A DNA stretch of 64,000 nt from Paratinospora sagittata (taxonomy: Eukaryota > Streptophyta > Magnoliopsida > Ranunculales > Menispermaceae), in NCBI GenBank assembly GCA_035771175.1, contig CM069606.1, forward strand, positions 27,671,816 through 27,735,815, in the 5' to 3' direction. Each line of letters starts with the position of its first letter. The stretch's first letter is position 1. Shown here one piece after another: positions 1 to 14,043 of this stretch. Position numbers and translations under genes: made by a program. Under the pieces are notes generated by a model. It was not told where the DNA came from. It did not search any database and saw only the letters and a program-made list of their open reading frames with translations.

Positions 1-3000
1 CGAAGTGATTTTGAAGACTTTGCAATTTTCAGAGTTTCAGTGCTGAGATTGATCGAGAGGTTACCCTACACACCATAAATCAAACTAATGCATTAGACAT
101 GATATATGTCTTCGTTCTTCGAGCTTGATCTTTGTAGACTTCGATAGCTATTGTTTGATGTGTTGTTGATGATTAGTTCTAGCTCTTAGAAAAAAAATAC
201 AGGTGATGTGTTCTTGTTTGATGTGTTTTCTTACCGTGAACACTTCATGTACTTACAGTTTAAAACAATAGATAGCCTCTGAAAATCTCAGCACAAAAGG
301 GATAAAATGAAGAACTTGCGAAATAATGAGGTTATCTTCAAGACAGTTTGCAATTTTGAATCAGTTCGAAGATTGTTTGGGCAAATGCAAGACTCGCGAC
401 TTTCTTCTAATTAAACACTCTTTGGAAATCTCAATCTAACTTGCAAAAATTGTGTGTTCTATCTTTGAAAATCAGAGAATGAGGGCTTTATAAAATTAGT
501 AGTTGCAGGTTAAAGAGTAAGAGAGAACAGAATGATTTGAATTGAAAACGTTGTTTAATCTAAAGTTGTTTTGGGCAAGCTAGACATTGGCAATCATCAA
601 AGTGTTAGTAGAGAATATTTCAATTAAGATAACCTAGCAAAACTGTGTAAGGAATAGAAAAATGGAGCAAGCAGAAGTGCCCACATTTTTCACGTTAGAA
701 ATAACTGATTTTTGTCTCAGACGTGGATTGCGTGCTTTTGGGTTGTGTATCATGTTCTCTATTGACAGAGAGTAGGATATAGCAGGTCTATGTACGTAAA
801 TCCTAGAGCTCCAGTTTTTGAATTTCTGATAGCGTGTTATCAAGGAGTATGGCGCGCTATTGCCCATTTTACTAAAAATGGAAACATCACGCAACAACTT
901 TATAGCGAGTTATCAAAGGGGATAGCGCGCTGTAGACAATTTTTAAGAAAAACAAATATTTTATTATAGAACCCTATCAGCGTGCTATCAACACCAATAG
1001 TGCGCTAGTGCCTTATAGAAAATTTTGGCAAATTACTGAAAGCCTTATTTGAAAAAACAAAGGAACCATTCCATTGACTCAAAACATATTGAGATAAGAT
1101 TATAAACTTTTAAATAATTCAAAACTCATTGAAATTATGGTTAAAACCTTTCGACAAACATTTTTCTCAAAATGAAATACTATATCGAAGTGAATTTGAA
1201 GACTTTGCAATTTTCAGAGTTTCAGTGCTGAGATTGATCGAGATGTTACCCTACACACCAAAAATCAAACTAATGCATTAGACATGTTATATGTCTTCGT
1301 TCTTCGAGCTTGATCTTTGTAGACTTCGATAGCTATTGTTTGATGTGTTGTTGTTGATGAATTGTAGATCTTAGAAAAAAAATACAGGTGATGTGTTATT
1401 TTTTGATGTGTTTTCTTACCGAGAACACTTCATATACTTACAGTTTAAAACAATAGATAGCCTCTGGAAATCTCAGCAAAAATGGGATAAAATGAAGAAC
1501 TTGCGAAATAATGAGGTTATCTTCAAGACAGTTTGCAATTTTGATTTAGTTCGAAGATTGTTTGGGCAAATGCAAGAATCACGACTTTCTTCTATTTAAA
1601 CACTCTTTGAAAAGCTCAGTCTAACTTGCAAAAATTGTGTGTTCTATCTTTGAAAATCAGAGAATGAGGGCTTTATAAAATTAGCAATTCCAGGTTAAAG
1701 AGCAAGAGAGTACAGAATTATTTGAATTCAAAACGTTGTTTAATCTAAAGTTGTTTTGGGCGTGCTAGACAATGGGAATCATCAAGGTGTTAGTAGAGAA
1801 TATTTCAATTAAGATAACCTAGCAAAACTGTGTAAGGAATAGAAAAATTGAGCAAGCAGAAGTGCCCACATTTTTCTCGTTAGAAATATCAGATTTTTGT
1901 CTCAGACGTGGATTGCGTGCTTTTGGGTTGTGTATCATGTTCTCTATTGACAAATAGCGGGCTATAGCAGGCTTATGTACACAAACCCTAGAGCTCGAGT
2001 TTTTGACTTTTCGATAGCGTGTTATCAAGGCCTATGGCGCGCTATTGCCCATTTTACTAAAAATGGAAAGCCCACGGCAACAACTTTATAGCGAGTTATC
2101 AAAGGGGATAGCGCGCTATAGACAATTTTTCAGAAAAAGAAATGTTTTATTATAGAACCCAATCAGCGTGCTATCAACACCAATAGTGCGCTAGTGCCTT
2201 ATAGAAAAATTTGGCAAATTGCTGGAAAGCCTTATTTGAAAAAACTAAGGAACCATTCCATTGACTCAAAACATATTGAGATAAGATTATAAACTTTTAA
2301 ATAATTCAAAACTCATTGAAATTATGGTTAAAACCTTTCGAAAAACATTTTTCTCAAAATGAAATACTATATCAAAGTGATTTTGAAGACTTTGCAATTT
2401 TCAGAGTTTCAGTGCTGAGATTGATCGAGAGGGTACCCTACGCACCAAAAATCAAACTAATGCATTAGACATGATATATGTCTTCGTTCTTCGAGCTTGA
2501 TCTTTGTTGACTTCGATAGCTATTGTTTGATGTTTTGTTGATGATTAGTTGTAGCTCTTAGAAAAAAAATACAGGTGATGTGTTCTTGTTTGCTGTGTTT
2601 TCTTACCGAGAACACTTCACATACTTACAGTTTAAAACAATAGATAGCCTCTGAAAATCTCAGCACAAAAGGGATAAAATGAAGAAATTGCGAAATAATG
2701 AGGTTATCTTCAAGACAGTTTGCAATTTTGATTCAGTTCGAAGATTGTTTGGGCAAATGCAAGAATCACGACTTTCTTCTATTTAAACACTCTTTGGAAA
2801 GCTCAGTCTAACTTGCAAAAATCGTGTGTTCTATCTTTGAAAATCAGAGAATGAGGGCTTTATAAAATTAGCAGTTGCAGGTTAAAGAGCAAGAGAGTAC
2901 AGAATGATTTGAATTCAAAACGTTGTTTAATCTAAAGTTGTTTTGGGCGTGCTAGACAATGGGAATCATCAAGGTGTTAGAAGAGAATATTTCAATTAAG

Positions 3001-3764
3001 ATAACCTAGCAAAACTGTGTAAGGAATAGAAAAATTGAGCAAGCAGAAGCGCCCACATGTTTCTCGTTAAAAATATCAGATTTTTGTCTTAGACGTGGAT
3101 TGCGTGCTTTTGGGTTGTGTATCATGTTCTGTATTGACAGATAGCAGGCTATAGCAGGCTTATGTACACAAACCCTAGAGCTCGAGTTTTTGACTTTTCG
3201 ATAGCGTGTTATCAAGGCCTATGGCGCGCTATTGCCCATTTTACTAAAAATGGAAACATCACGGCAACAGCTTTATAGCGAGTTATCAAAGGGGATAGTG
3301 CGCTATAGACAATTTTTCAGAAAAACAAATGTTTTATTATAGAACCCTGTCAGCGTGCTATCAACACCAATAGTGCGCTAGTGCCTTATAGAAAAATGTG
3401 GCAAATTGATGGAAAGCCTTATTTTAAAAAACTAAGGAACCATTCCATTGACTCAAAACATATTGAGATAAGATTATAAACTTTTAAATAATTCAAAACT
3501 CATTGAAATTATGGTTAAAACCTTTCGAAAAACATTTTTCTCAAAATGAAATACTATATCGAAGTGATTTTGAAGACCTTGCAATTTTCAGAGTTTCAGT
3601 GCTGAGATTGATCGAGAGGTTACCCTAAACACCAAAAATCAAACTAATGCATTAGACATGATATATGTCTTCGTTCTTCGAGCTTGATCTTTGTAGACTT
3701 CGATAGCTATTGTTTGATGTGTTGTTGATGATTAGTTGTAGCTCTTAGAAAAAAAATACAGGTG

Positions 3765-4928
3765 ATGTGTTATTTTTTGATGTGTTTTCTTACCGAAAAC
3801 ACTTCATATACTTACAGTTTAAAACAATAGATAGCCTCTGGAAATCTCAGCAAAAATGGTATAAAATGAAGAACTTGCGAAATAATGAGGTTATCTTCAA
3901 GACAGTTTGCAATTTTGATTCAGTTCGAAGATTGTTTGGTCAAATGCAAGAATCACGACTTTCTTTTATTTAAACACTCTTTGAAAAGCTCAGTCTAACT
4001 TGCAAAAATCGTGTGTTCTTTCTTTGAAAATCAGAGAATGAGGGCTTTATAAAATTAGCAGTTGCAGGTTAAAGAGCAAGAGAGTACAGAATGATTTGAA
4101 TTCAAAACGTTGTTTAATCCAAAGTTGTTTTGGGCGTGCTAGACAATGGGAATCATCAAGGTGTTAGTAGAGAATATTTCAATTAAGATAACCTAGCAAA
4201 ACTGTGTAAGGAATAGAAAAATTGAACAAGCAGAAGTGCCCACATTTTTGTCTCAGACGTGGATTGCGTGCTTTAGGGTTGTGTATCATGTTCTCTATTG
4301 ACAGATTGGAGGCTATAGCAGGTCTCTGTACACAAACACTAGAGCTCGTGTTTTTGACTTTCCGATAGCGTGTTATGAAGGCCTATGGCGCGCTATTGCC
4401 CATTTTACTACAAATGGAAAGATCACGGCAACAACTTTATAGCGAGTTATCAAAGGGGATAGGGCGCTATAGACAATTTTTCAGAAAAACAAATGTTTTA
4501 TTATAAAACCCTATCAGCGTGCTATCAACACCAATAGTGCGTTATTGCCTTATAGAAAATTTTCGCAAATTGCTGGAAAGCCTTATTTTAAAAAACTAAG
4601 GAACCATTCCATTGACTCAAAACATATTGAGATAAGATTATAAACTTTTAAATAATTGAAAACTCATTGAAATTATGGTTAAAACCTTTCGAAAAACATT
4701 TTTCTCAAAATGAAATACTATATCGAAGTGATTTTGAAGACTTTGCAATTTTCAGAGTTTCAGTGCTGAGATTGATCGAGAGGTTACCCTAAACACGAAA
4801 AATCAAACTAATGCATTAGACATGATATATGTCTTCGTTCTTCGAGCTTGATCTTTGTAGACTACGATAGCTATTGTTTGATGTGTTGTTGTTGATTAGT
4901 TGTAGCTCTTAGAAAAAAAATACAGGTG
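3765..4928. repeat. Satellite monomer variant with 23-bp internal deletion
   Basis: This is the first of four short (1163-1164 bp) monomers; the others begin near 7298, 8462 and 10811. All four lack the same approximately 23 bp, so that cacattttt runs straight into gtctcagacgtgg (here near 4244). The missing piece is bounded by a ttttt direct repeat in the long monomers, which suggests one slippage or recombination event followed by spread of the variant through the array. Confidence 0.75.
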
Positions 4929-7900
4929 ATGTGTTATTTTTTGCTGTGTTTTCTTACCGAGAACACTTCATATACTTACAGTTTAAAACAATAGAAAACC
5001 TCTGGAAATCTCAGCATAAATGGGATAAAATGAAGAACTTGCGAAATAATGAGGTTATCTTCAAGACAGTTTGCAATTTTGATTCAGTTCGAAGATTGTT
5101 TGGGCAAATGCAAGAATCACGACTTTTTTCTATTTAAACACTCCTTGAAAAGCTCAGTCTAACTTGCAAAAATCTTGTGTTTTATCTTTGAAAATCAGAG
5201 AATGAGGGCTTTATAAAATTAGCAGTTGTAGGTTAAAGAGTAAGAGAGAACAGAATGATTTGAATTCAAAACGTTGTTTAATCTAAAGTTGTTTTGGGCG
5301 TGCTAGACAATGGGAATCATCAAAGTGTTAGTAGAGAATATTTCAATTAAGATAACCTAGCAAAACTGTGTAAGGAATAGAAAAATGGTGCAAGCAAAAG
5401 TGCATTTTTCACGTTAGAAATTTCAGATTTTTGTCTCAGACGTGGATTGCGTGCTTTTGGGTTGTCTATCATGTTCTCTATTGACAGAGTGGAGGCTATA
5501 GCAGGTCTATGTACACACACCCTAGAGCTCGAGTTTTTGACTTTCCGATAGCGTGTTATTAAGGCCTATGGCGCGCTATTTCCAATTTTACTAAAAATGG
5601 AAACATCACGGCAACAACTTTATAGCGAGTTATCAAAGGGGATAGCGCGCTATATACAATTTTTAAGAAAAACAAATGTTTTCTTATAGAACCCTATCAG
5701 CGTGCTATCAACACCAATAGTGCGTTAGTGCCTTATAGAAAATTTTGGCAAATTGCTGGAAAGCCTTATTTTAAAAAACTAAGGAACCATTCCATTGACT
5801 CAAAACATATTGAGATAAGATTATAAACTTTTAAATAATTGAAAACTCATTGAAATTATGGTTAAAACCTTTCGAAAAACATTTTTCTCAAAATGAAATA
5901 CTATATCGAAGTGATTTTGAAGACTTTGCAATTTTCAGAGTTTCAGTGCTGAGATTGATCGAGAGGTTACCTTACACACCAAAGATCAAACTAATGCATT
6001 AGACATGATATATGTCTTCGTTCTTCGAGCTTGATCTTTGTAGACTTCGATAGCTATTGTTTGATGTGTTGTTGTTGATTAGTTGTAGCTCTTAGAAAAA
6101 AATACAGGTGATGTGTTATTTTTCGATGTGTTTTCTTACCGAGAACACTTCATATACTTATAGTTTAAAACAATAGAAAGCCTCTGGAAATCTCAGCATA
6201 AATGGGATAAAATGAAGAACTTGCGAAATAATGAGGTTATCTTCAAGACAGTTTGCAATTTTGATTCATTTCGAAGATTGTTCGGGCAAATGCAAGAATC
6301 ACGACTTTCTTCTATTTAAACACTCTTTGGAAAGCTCAGTCTAACTTGCAAAAATTGTGTGTTCTATATTTGAAAATCAGAGAATGAGGGCTTTGTAAAA
6401 TTAGCAGTTGCAGGTTATAGAGTAAGAGAGAACAGAATGATTTGAATTCAAAACGTTGTTTAATCTAAAGTTGTTTTGGGCGTGCTAGACAATGGGAATC
6501 ATCAAAGTGTTAGTAGAGAAAATTTCAATTAAGGTAACCTAGCAAAACTGTGTAAGGAATAGAAAAATGGAGCAAGCAGAAGTGCCAACATTTTTCACGT
6601 TAGAAATATCAGATTTTTGTCTCAGACGTTGATTGCGTGCTTTTGGGTTGTGTATCATGTTCTCTATTAACAGATTGGAGGCTATAGCAGGCCTGTGTAC
6701 ACAAACCCTAGAGCTCGAGTTTTTGACTTTCCGATAGCGTGTTATGAAGGCCTATGGCGCGCTATTGCCCATTCTACTAAAAATGAAAAGATCACGGCAA
6801 CAACTTTATAGCGAGTTATCAAAGGGGATAGCGCGCTATAGGCAATTTTTCTGAAAAACAAATATTTTATTATAAAACCCTATCAGCGTGCTATCAACAC
6901 CAATAGTGCGTTATTGCCTTATAGAAAATTTTCGCAAATTGCTGGAAAGCCTTATTTTAAAAAACTAAGGAACCATTCCATTGACTCAAAACATATTGAG
7001 ATAAGATTATAAACTTTTAAATAATTCAACGCTCATTGAAATTATGATTAAAACCTTTCAAAAAACATTTTTCTCAAAATGAAATACTATATCGAAGTGA
7101 TTTTGAAGACTTTGCAATTTTCAGAGTTTCAGTGCTGAGATTGATCGAGAGGTTACCTTACACACCAAAGATCAAACTAATGCATTAGACATGATATATG
7201 TCTTCGTTCTTCGAGCTTGATCTTTGTAGACTTCGATAGCTATTGTTTGATGTGTTGTTGATGATTAGTTGTAGCTCTTAGAAAAAAAATACAGGTGATG
7301 TGTTCTTGTTTGATGAGTTTTCTTACCGGGAACACTTCATATACTTACAGTTTAAAACAATAGATAGCCTCTGGAAATCTCAGCACAAAATGGATAAAAT
7401 TAAGAACTTGCGAAATAATGAGGTTATCTTCAAGACAGTTTGCAATTTTGATTCAGTTCGAAGATTGTTTGGGCAAATGCAAGAATCACGACTTTCTTCT
7501 ATTTAAACACTCTTTGGAAAGCTCAGTCTAACTTGCAAAAATCGTGTGTTCTATCTTTGAAAATCAGAGAATGAGGGCTTTATAAAATTAGCAGCTGCAG
7601 GTTAAAGAGCAAGAGGGTACAGAATGATTTGAATTCAAAACGTTGTTTAATCCAAAGTTGTTTTGGGCGTGCTAGACAATGGGAATCATCAAGGTGTTAG
7701 TAGAGAATATTTCAATTAAGATAACCTAGCAAAACTGTGTAAGGAATAGAAAAATTGAACAAGCAGAAGTGCCCACATTTTTGTCTCAGACGTGGATTGC
7801 GTGCTTTAGGGTTGTGTATCACATTCTCTATTGACAGATAGCAGGCTATAGCAGATCTATGTACACAAACCCTAGAGCTCGAGTTTTTGACTTTCCGATA

Positions 7901-10900
7901 GCGTGTTATGAAGGCCTATGGCGCGCTATTGCCCATTTTACTAAAAATGAAAAGATCACGGCAACAACTTTATAGCGAGTTATCAAAGGGGATAGCGCGC
8001 TATAGACAATTTTTCAGAAAAACAAATGTTTTATTATAGAACCCTATCAGCGTGCTATCAACACCAATAGTGCGTTAGTGCCTTATAGAAAAATTTGGCA
8101 AATTGCTGGAAAGCCTTATTTTAAAAAACTAAGGAACCATTCCATTGACTCAAAACATATTGAGATAAGATTATAAACTTTTAAATAATTGAAAACTCAT
8201 TGAAATTATGGTTAAAACCTTTCGAAAAACATTTTTCTCAAAATGAAATACTATATCGAAGTGATTTTGAAGACTTTGCAATTTTCAGAGTTTCAGTGCT
8301 GAGATTGATCGAGAGGTTACCCTAAACACGAAAAATCAAACTAATGCATTAGACATGATATATGTCTTCGTTCTTCGAGCTTGATCTTTGTAGACTTCGA
8401 TAGCTATTGTTTGATGTGTTGTTGTTGATTAGTTGTAGCTCTTAGAAAAAAAATACAGGTGATGTGTTATTTTTTGATGTGTTTTCTTACCGAGAACACT
8501 TCATATACTTATAGTTTAAAACAATAGAAAGCCTCTGGAAATCTCAGCATAAATGGGATAAAATGAAGAACTTGCGAAATAATGGGGTTATCTTCAAGAC
8601 AGTTTGCAATTTTGATTCAGTTCGAAGATTGTTTGGGCAAATGCAAGAATCACGACTTTCTTCTATTTAAACACTCTTTGAAAAGCTCAGTCTAACTTGC
8701 AAAAATCGTGTGTTCTATCTTTGAAAATCAGAGAATGAGGGCTTTATAAAATTAGCAGTTGCAAGTTAAAGAGTAAGAGAGAACAGAATGATTTGAATTC
8801 AAAACGTTGTTTAATCTAAAGTTGTTTTGGGCGTGCTAGACAATGGGAATCATCAAGGTGTTAGTAGAGAATATTTCAATTAAGATAACCTAGCAAAACT
8901 GTGTAAGGAATAGAAAAATTGAACAAGCAGAAGTGCCCACATTTTTGTCTCAGACGTGGATTGCGTGCTTTAGGGTTGTGCATCACATTCTCTATTGACA
9001 GATAGCAGGCTATAGCAGATCTATGTACACAAACCCTAGAGCTCGAGTTTTTGACTTTCCGATAGCGTGTTATGAAGGCCTATGGCGCGCTATTGCCCAT
9101 TTTACTAAAAATGAAAAGATCACGGCAACAACTTTATAGCGAGTTATCAAAGGGGATAGCGCGCTATAGACAATTTTTCAGAAAAACAAATGTTTTATTA
9201 TAGAACCCTATCAGCGTGCTATCAACACCAATAGTGCGTTAGTGCCTTATAGATAAATTTGGCAAATTGCTGGAAAGCCTTATTTAAAAAACTAAGGAAC
9301 CATTCCATTGACTCAAAACATATTGAGATAAGATTATAAACTTTTAAATAATTGAAAACTCATTGAAATTATGGTTAAAACCTTTCGAAAAACATTTTTC
9401 TCAAAATGAAATACTATATCGAAGTGATTTTGAAGACTTTGCAATTTTCAGAGTTTCAGTGCTGAGATTGATCGAGAGGTTACCCTAAACACGAAAAATC
9501 AAACTAATGCATTAGACATGATATATGTCTTCGTTCTTCGAGCTTGATCTTTGTAGACTTCGATAGCTATTGTTTGATGTGTTGTTGTTGATTAGTTGTA
9601 GCTCTTAGAAAAAAAATACAGGTGATGTGTTATTTTTTGATGTGTTTTCTTACCGAGAACACTTCATATACTTATAGTTTAAAACAATAGAAAGCCTCTG
9701 GAAATCTCAGCATAAATGGGATAAAATGAAGAACTTGCGAAATAATGGGGTTATCTTCAAGACAGTTTGCAATTTTGATTCAGTTCGAAGATTGTTTGGG
9801 CAAATGCAAGAATCACGACTTTCTTCTATTTAAACACTCTTTGAAAAGCTCAGTCTAACTTGCAAAAATCGTGTGTTCTATCTTTGAAAATCAGAGAATG
9901 AGGGCTTTATAAAATTAGCAGTTGCAGGTTAAAGAGTAAGAGAGAACAGAATGATTTGAATTCAAAACGTTGTTTAATCTAAAGTTGTTTTGGGCGTGCT
10001 AGACAATGGGAATCATCAAAGTGTTAGTAGAGAAAATTTCAATTAAGGTAACCTAGCAAAACTGTTTAAGGAATAGAAAAATGGAGCAAGCAGAAGTGCC
10101 CACATTTTTCACGTTAGAAATATCAGATTTTTGTCTCAGATGTTGATTGCGTGCTTTTGGGTTGTGTATCATGTTCTCTATTGACAGATAGCAGGCTATA
10201 GCAGGTCTATGTACACAAACCCTAGAGCTCGAGTTTTTGACTTTCCGATAGCGTGTTATTAAGGCCTATGGCGCGCTAATGCCAATTTTACTAAAAATGG
10301 AAACATCACGGCAACAACTTTATAGCGAGTTATCAAAGGGGATAGCGCGCTATATACAATTTTTCAGAAAAACAAATGTTTTCTTATAGAACCCTATCAG
10401 CGTGCTATCAACACCAATAGTGCGTTAGTGCCTTATAGAAAATTTTGGCAAATTGCTGGAAAGCCTTATTTTAAAAAACTAAGGAACCATTCCATTGACT
10501 CAAAACATATTGAGATAAGATTATAAACTTTTAAATAATTGAAAACTCATTGAAATTATGGTTAAAACCTTTCGAAAAACATTTTTCTCAAAATGAAATA
10601 TTATATCGAAGTGATTTTGAAGACTTTGCAATTTTCAGAGTTTCAGTGCTGAGATTGATCGAGAGGTTACCCTAAACACGAAAAATCAAACTAATGCATT
10701 AGACATGATATATGTCTTCGTTCTTCGAGCTTGATCTTTGTAGACTTCGATAGCTATTGTTTGATGTGTTGTTGTTAATTAGTTGTAGCTCTTAGAAAAA
10801 AATACAGGTGATGTGTTATTTTTTGATGTGTTTTCTTACCGAGAACACTTCATATACTTACAGTTTAAAACAATAGATAGCCTCTGGAAATCTCAGCATA

Positions 10901-11974
10901 AAAGGGACAAAATTAAGAACTTGCGAAATAATGAGGTTATCTTCAAGACAGTTTGCAATTTTGATTCAGTTCGAAGATTGTTTGGGCAAATGCAAGAATC
11001 ACGACTTTCTTCTATTTAAACACTCTTTGGAAAGCTCAGTCTAACTTGCAAAAATCGTGTGTTCTATCTTTGAAAATCAGAGAATGAGGGCTTTATAAAA
11101 TTAGCAGTTGCAGGTTAAAGAGCAAGAGGGTACAGAATGATTTGAATTCAAAACGTTGTTTAATCCAAAGTTGTTTTGGGCGTGCTAGACAATGGGAATC
11201 ATCAAGGTGTTAGTAGAGAATATTTCAATTAAGATAACCTAGCAAAATTGGGTAAGGAATAGAAAAATTGAACAAGCAGAAGTGCCCACATTTTTGTCTC
11301 AGACGTGGATTGCGTGCTTTAGGGTTGTGTATCACGTTCTCTATTGACAGATAGCAGGCTATAGCAGATCTATGTACACAAACCCTAGAGCTCGAGTTTT
11401 TGACTTTCCGATAGCGTGTTATCAAGGCCTATGGCGCGCTATTGCCAATTTTACTAAAAATGGAAACATCGCGGCAACAACTTTATAGCGAGTTATCAAA
11501 GGGGATAGCGCGCTATAGACAATTTTTCAGAAAAACAAATGTTTTATTATAGAACCCTATCAGCGTGCTATCAACACCAATAGTGCGTTAGTGCCTTATA
11601 GAAAATTTTGCCAAATTGCTGGAAAGCCTTATTTTAAAAAACTAAGGAACCATTCCATTGACTCAAAACATATTGAGATAAGATTATAAACTTTTAAATA
11701 ATTGAAAACTCATTGAAATTATGGTTAAAACCTTTCGAAAAACATTTTTCTCAAAATGAAATACTAAATCGAAGTGATTTTGAAGACTTTGCAATTTTCA
11801 GAGTTTCAGTGCTGAGATTGATCGAGAGGTTACCCTAAACACGAAAAATCAAACTAATGCATTAGACATGATATATGTCTTTGTTCTTCGAGCTTGATCT
11901 TTGTAGACTTCGATAGCTATTGTTTGATGTGTTGTTGATGATTAGTTGTAGCTCTTAGAAAAAAAATACACGTG

Positions 11975-12267
11975 ATATGTTATAAACTTTTAAATAATTT
12001 AAAACTCATTGAAATTATTATTAAAACCTTTCAAAAAACATTTTTCTCAAAATGAAATACTATATCGAAGTGATTTTGAAGACTTTGCAATTTTCAGAGT
12101 TTCAGTGCTGAGATTGATCGAGAGGTTACCCTACACACCAAAGATCAAACTAATGCATTAGACATGATATATTTCTTCGTTCTTAATCTTTGTAGACTTC
12201 TATAGCTATTATTGGATGTGTTGTTGATGATTAGTTATACTAGCTCTTAGAAAAAAAAATACAGGTG
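11975..12267. repeat. Truncated satellite monomer (about 293 bp)
   Basis: The landmark at 11975 is followed within 12 bases by the ataaacttttaaataa segment, which normally lies about 890 bp further on in the monomer. Roughly 890 bp is therefore missing. The next landmark is at 12268 instead of about 13160. This looks like an internal deletion or an unequal exchange between out-of-register copies. Confidence 0.75.
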
Positions 12268-13448
12268 ATGTGTTCTTGTTTGATGTGTTTTCTTACCGAG
12301 AACACTTCATATACTTACAGTTTAAAACAATAGATAGCGTCTGGAAATCTCAGCACAAAAGGGATAAAATGAAAACTTGCGAAATAATGAGGTTATCTTC
12401 AAGACAGTTTGCAATTTTGATTCAGTTCGAAGATTGTTTGGGCAAATGCAAGAATCACGACTTTCTTCTATTTAAACACTCTTTGAAAAGCTCAGTCTAA
12501 CTTGCAAAAATCGTGTGTTCTATCTATGAAAATCAGAGAATGAGGGCTTTATAAAATTAGCAGTTGCAGGTTAAGGTGTAAGAGAGAACAGAATGATTTT
12601 AATTCAAAACGTTGTTTAATCTAGAGTTGTTTTGGGCGTGCTAGACAATGGGAATCATCAAGGTGTTAGTAGAGAATATTTCAATTAAGATAACCTAGCA
12701 AAACTGTGTAAGGAATAGAAAAATGGAGCAAGCAGAAGTGCCCACATTTTTCTCGTTAGAAATATCAGATTTTTGTCTCAAACATGGGTTGCGTGCTTTT
12801 GGGTTGTGTATCATGTTCTCTATTGACAGATAGCAGGCTATAGGAGGCCTATGTACACAAATCCTAGAGCTCGAGTTTTTGACTTCCCGATAGCATGTTA
12901 TCAAGGCCTATGGCGCGCTATTGCCCATTTTACTAAATGGAAAGATCACGGCAACAGCTTTATAACGAGTTATCAAAGGGGATAGCGCGCTATAGACAAT
13001 TTTTCAGAAAAACAAATGTTTTATTATTGAACCCTATCAGCGTGCTATCAACACCGATAGTGCGCTAGTGCCTTATTGAAAATTTTGGTAAATTGCTGGA
13101 AAGCCTTATTTTAAAAAACTAAGGAACCATTCCATTGACTCAAAACATATTGAGATAAGATTATAAACTTTTAAATAATTTAAAACTCATTGAAATTATG
13201 ATTAAAACCTTTCGAAAAACATTTTTCTCAAAATGAAATACTATATCGAAGTGAATTTGAAGACTTTGCAATTTTCAAAGTTTGAGTGCTGAGATTGATT
13301 GAGAGGTTACCATACACACCAAAGATCAAACTAATGCATTAGACATGATATATGTCTTCGTTCTTAATCTTTGTAGACTTCGATAGCTATTGTTGGATGT
13401 GTTGTTGATGATTAGTTATACTAGCTCTTTGAAAAAAAAATTCAGGTG

Positions 13449-14043
13449 ATGTGTTCTTGTTTGATGTGTTTTCTTACCGAGAACACTTCATATACTTACA
13501 ATTTAAAACAATAGATAGCCTCTGGAAATCTCAGCACAAAAGGGATAAAATGAAGAACTTGCAAAATAATGAGGTTATCTTCAAGACGGTTTGCAATTTT
13601 GATTCAGTTCGAAGATTGTTTGGGCAAATGCAAGAATCACGACTTTCTTCTATTTAAACACTCTTTGGAAAGCTCAGTCTAACTTGCAAAAATCGTGTGT
13701 TCTATCTTTGAAAATCAGAGAATGAGGGCTTTGTAAAATTAGCAGTTGCAAGTTAAAGTGCAAGAGAGAACAGAATGATTTGAATTCAGAACTTTGTTTA
13801 ATCTAAATTTGTTTTGGGCGTGCTAGACAATTATCAAAGTGATTTTGAAGACTTTGCAATTTTAAGAGTTTTAGTGCAGAGATTGATCGAGAAGTTACCC
13901 TACACGCCAAAGATAAAACTAATGCATTAGACATGAGATATGTATTCAATCTTCGAGCTTGATCTTTGTAGACTTCGATTGCTATTGTTCGATGTATTGT
14001 TGATGATTAGTTGTAGTAGCACTTAGAAAAAAAAATACAGGTG
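13449..14043. repeat. Hybrid short monomer at the A/B subfamily boundary
   Basis: The A-type monomer is interrupted at about 13830, where gtgctagacaat jumps to atcaaagtgattttgaag. That skips about 600 bp of monomer, leaving 595 bp between landmarks. Sequence left of the junction has A-type diagnostic bases and sequence right of it has B-type bases (ttaagagttttagtgcagag, caattcat). The deletion junction and the subfamily switch therefore coincide. Confidence 0.75.

Larger units (their letters stand above)
1..13830. repeat. Satellite array, about 1.17-kb monomer, subfamily A
   Basis: This is a head-to-tail tandem array. A fixed landmark (the ATG in acaggtgATGtgtt) recurs near 206, 1391, 2578, 3765, 4929, 6111, 7298, 8462, 9625, 10811, 11975, 12268 and 13449. 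Spacing is 1181-1187 bp, or 1163-1164 bp in monomers carrying a 23-bp deletion, with one 293-bp and one 595-bp short interval. Each monomer holds AT-rich sequence plus a segment of GATAGCGCGCTAT-like palindromes. Subfamily A is recognised by gaacacttcat and gatagcgcgctatag where B has gaacaattcat and gataacgcgc. Short open frames on both strands recur because the copies are homogenised. I recognise no gene and no known satellite family. Confidence 0.95.

Noticed and set aside
1..13830. Telomeric, rDNA spacer or centromere assignment for the satellite
   Set aside because: I see no TTTAGGG runs, no rRNA sequence and no recognisable centromere satellite. Chromosomal location cannot be read from this window.
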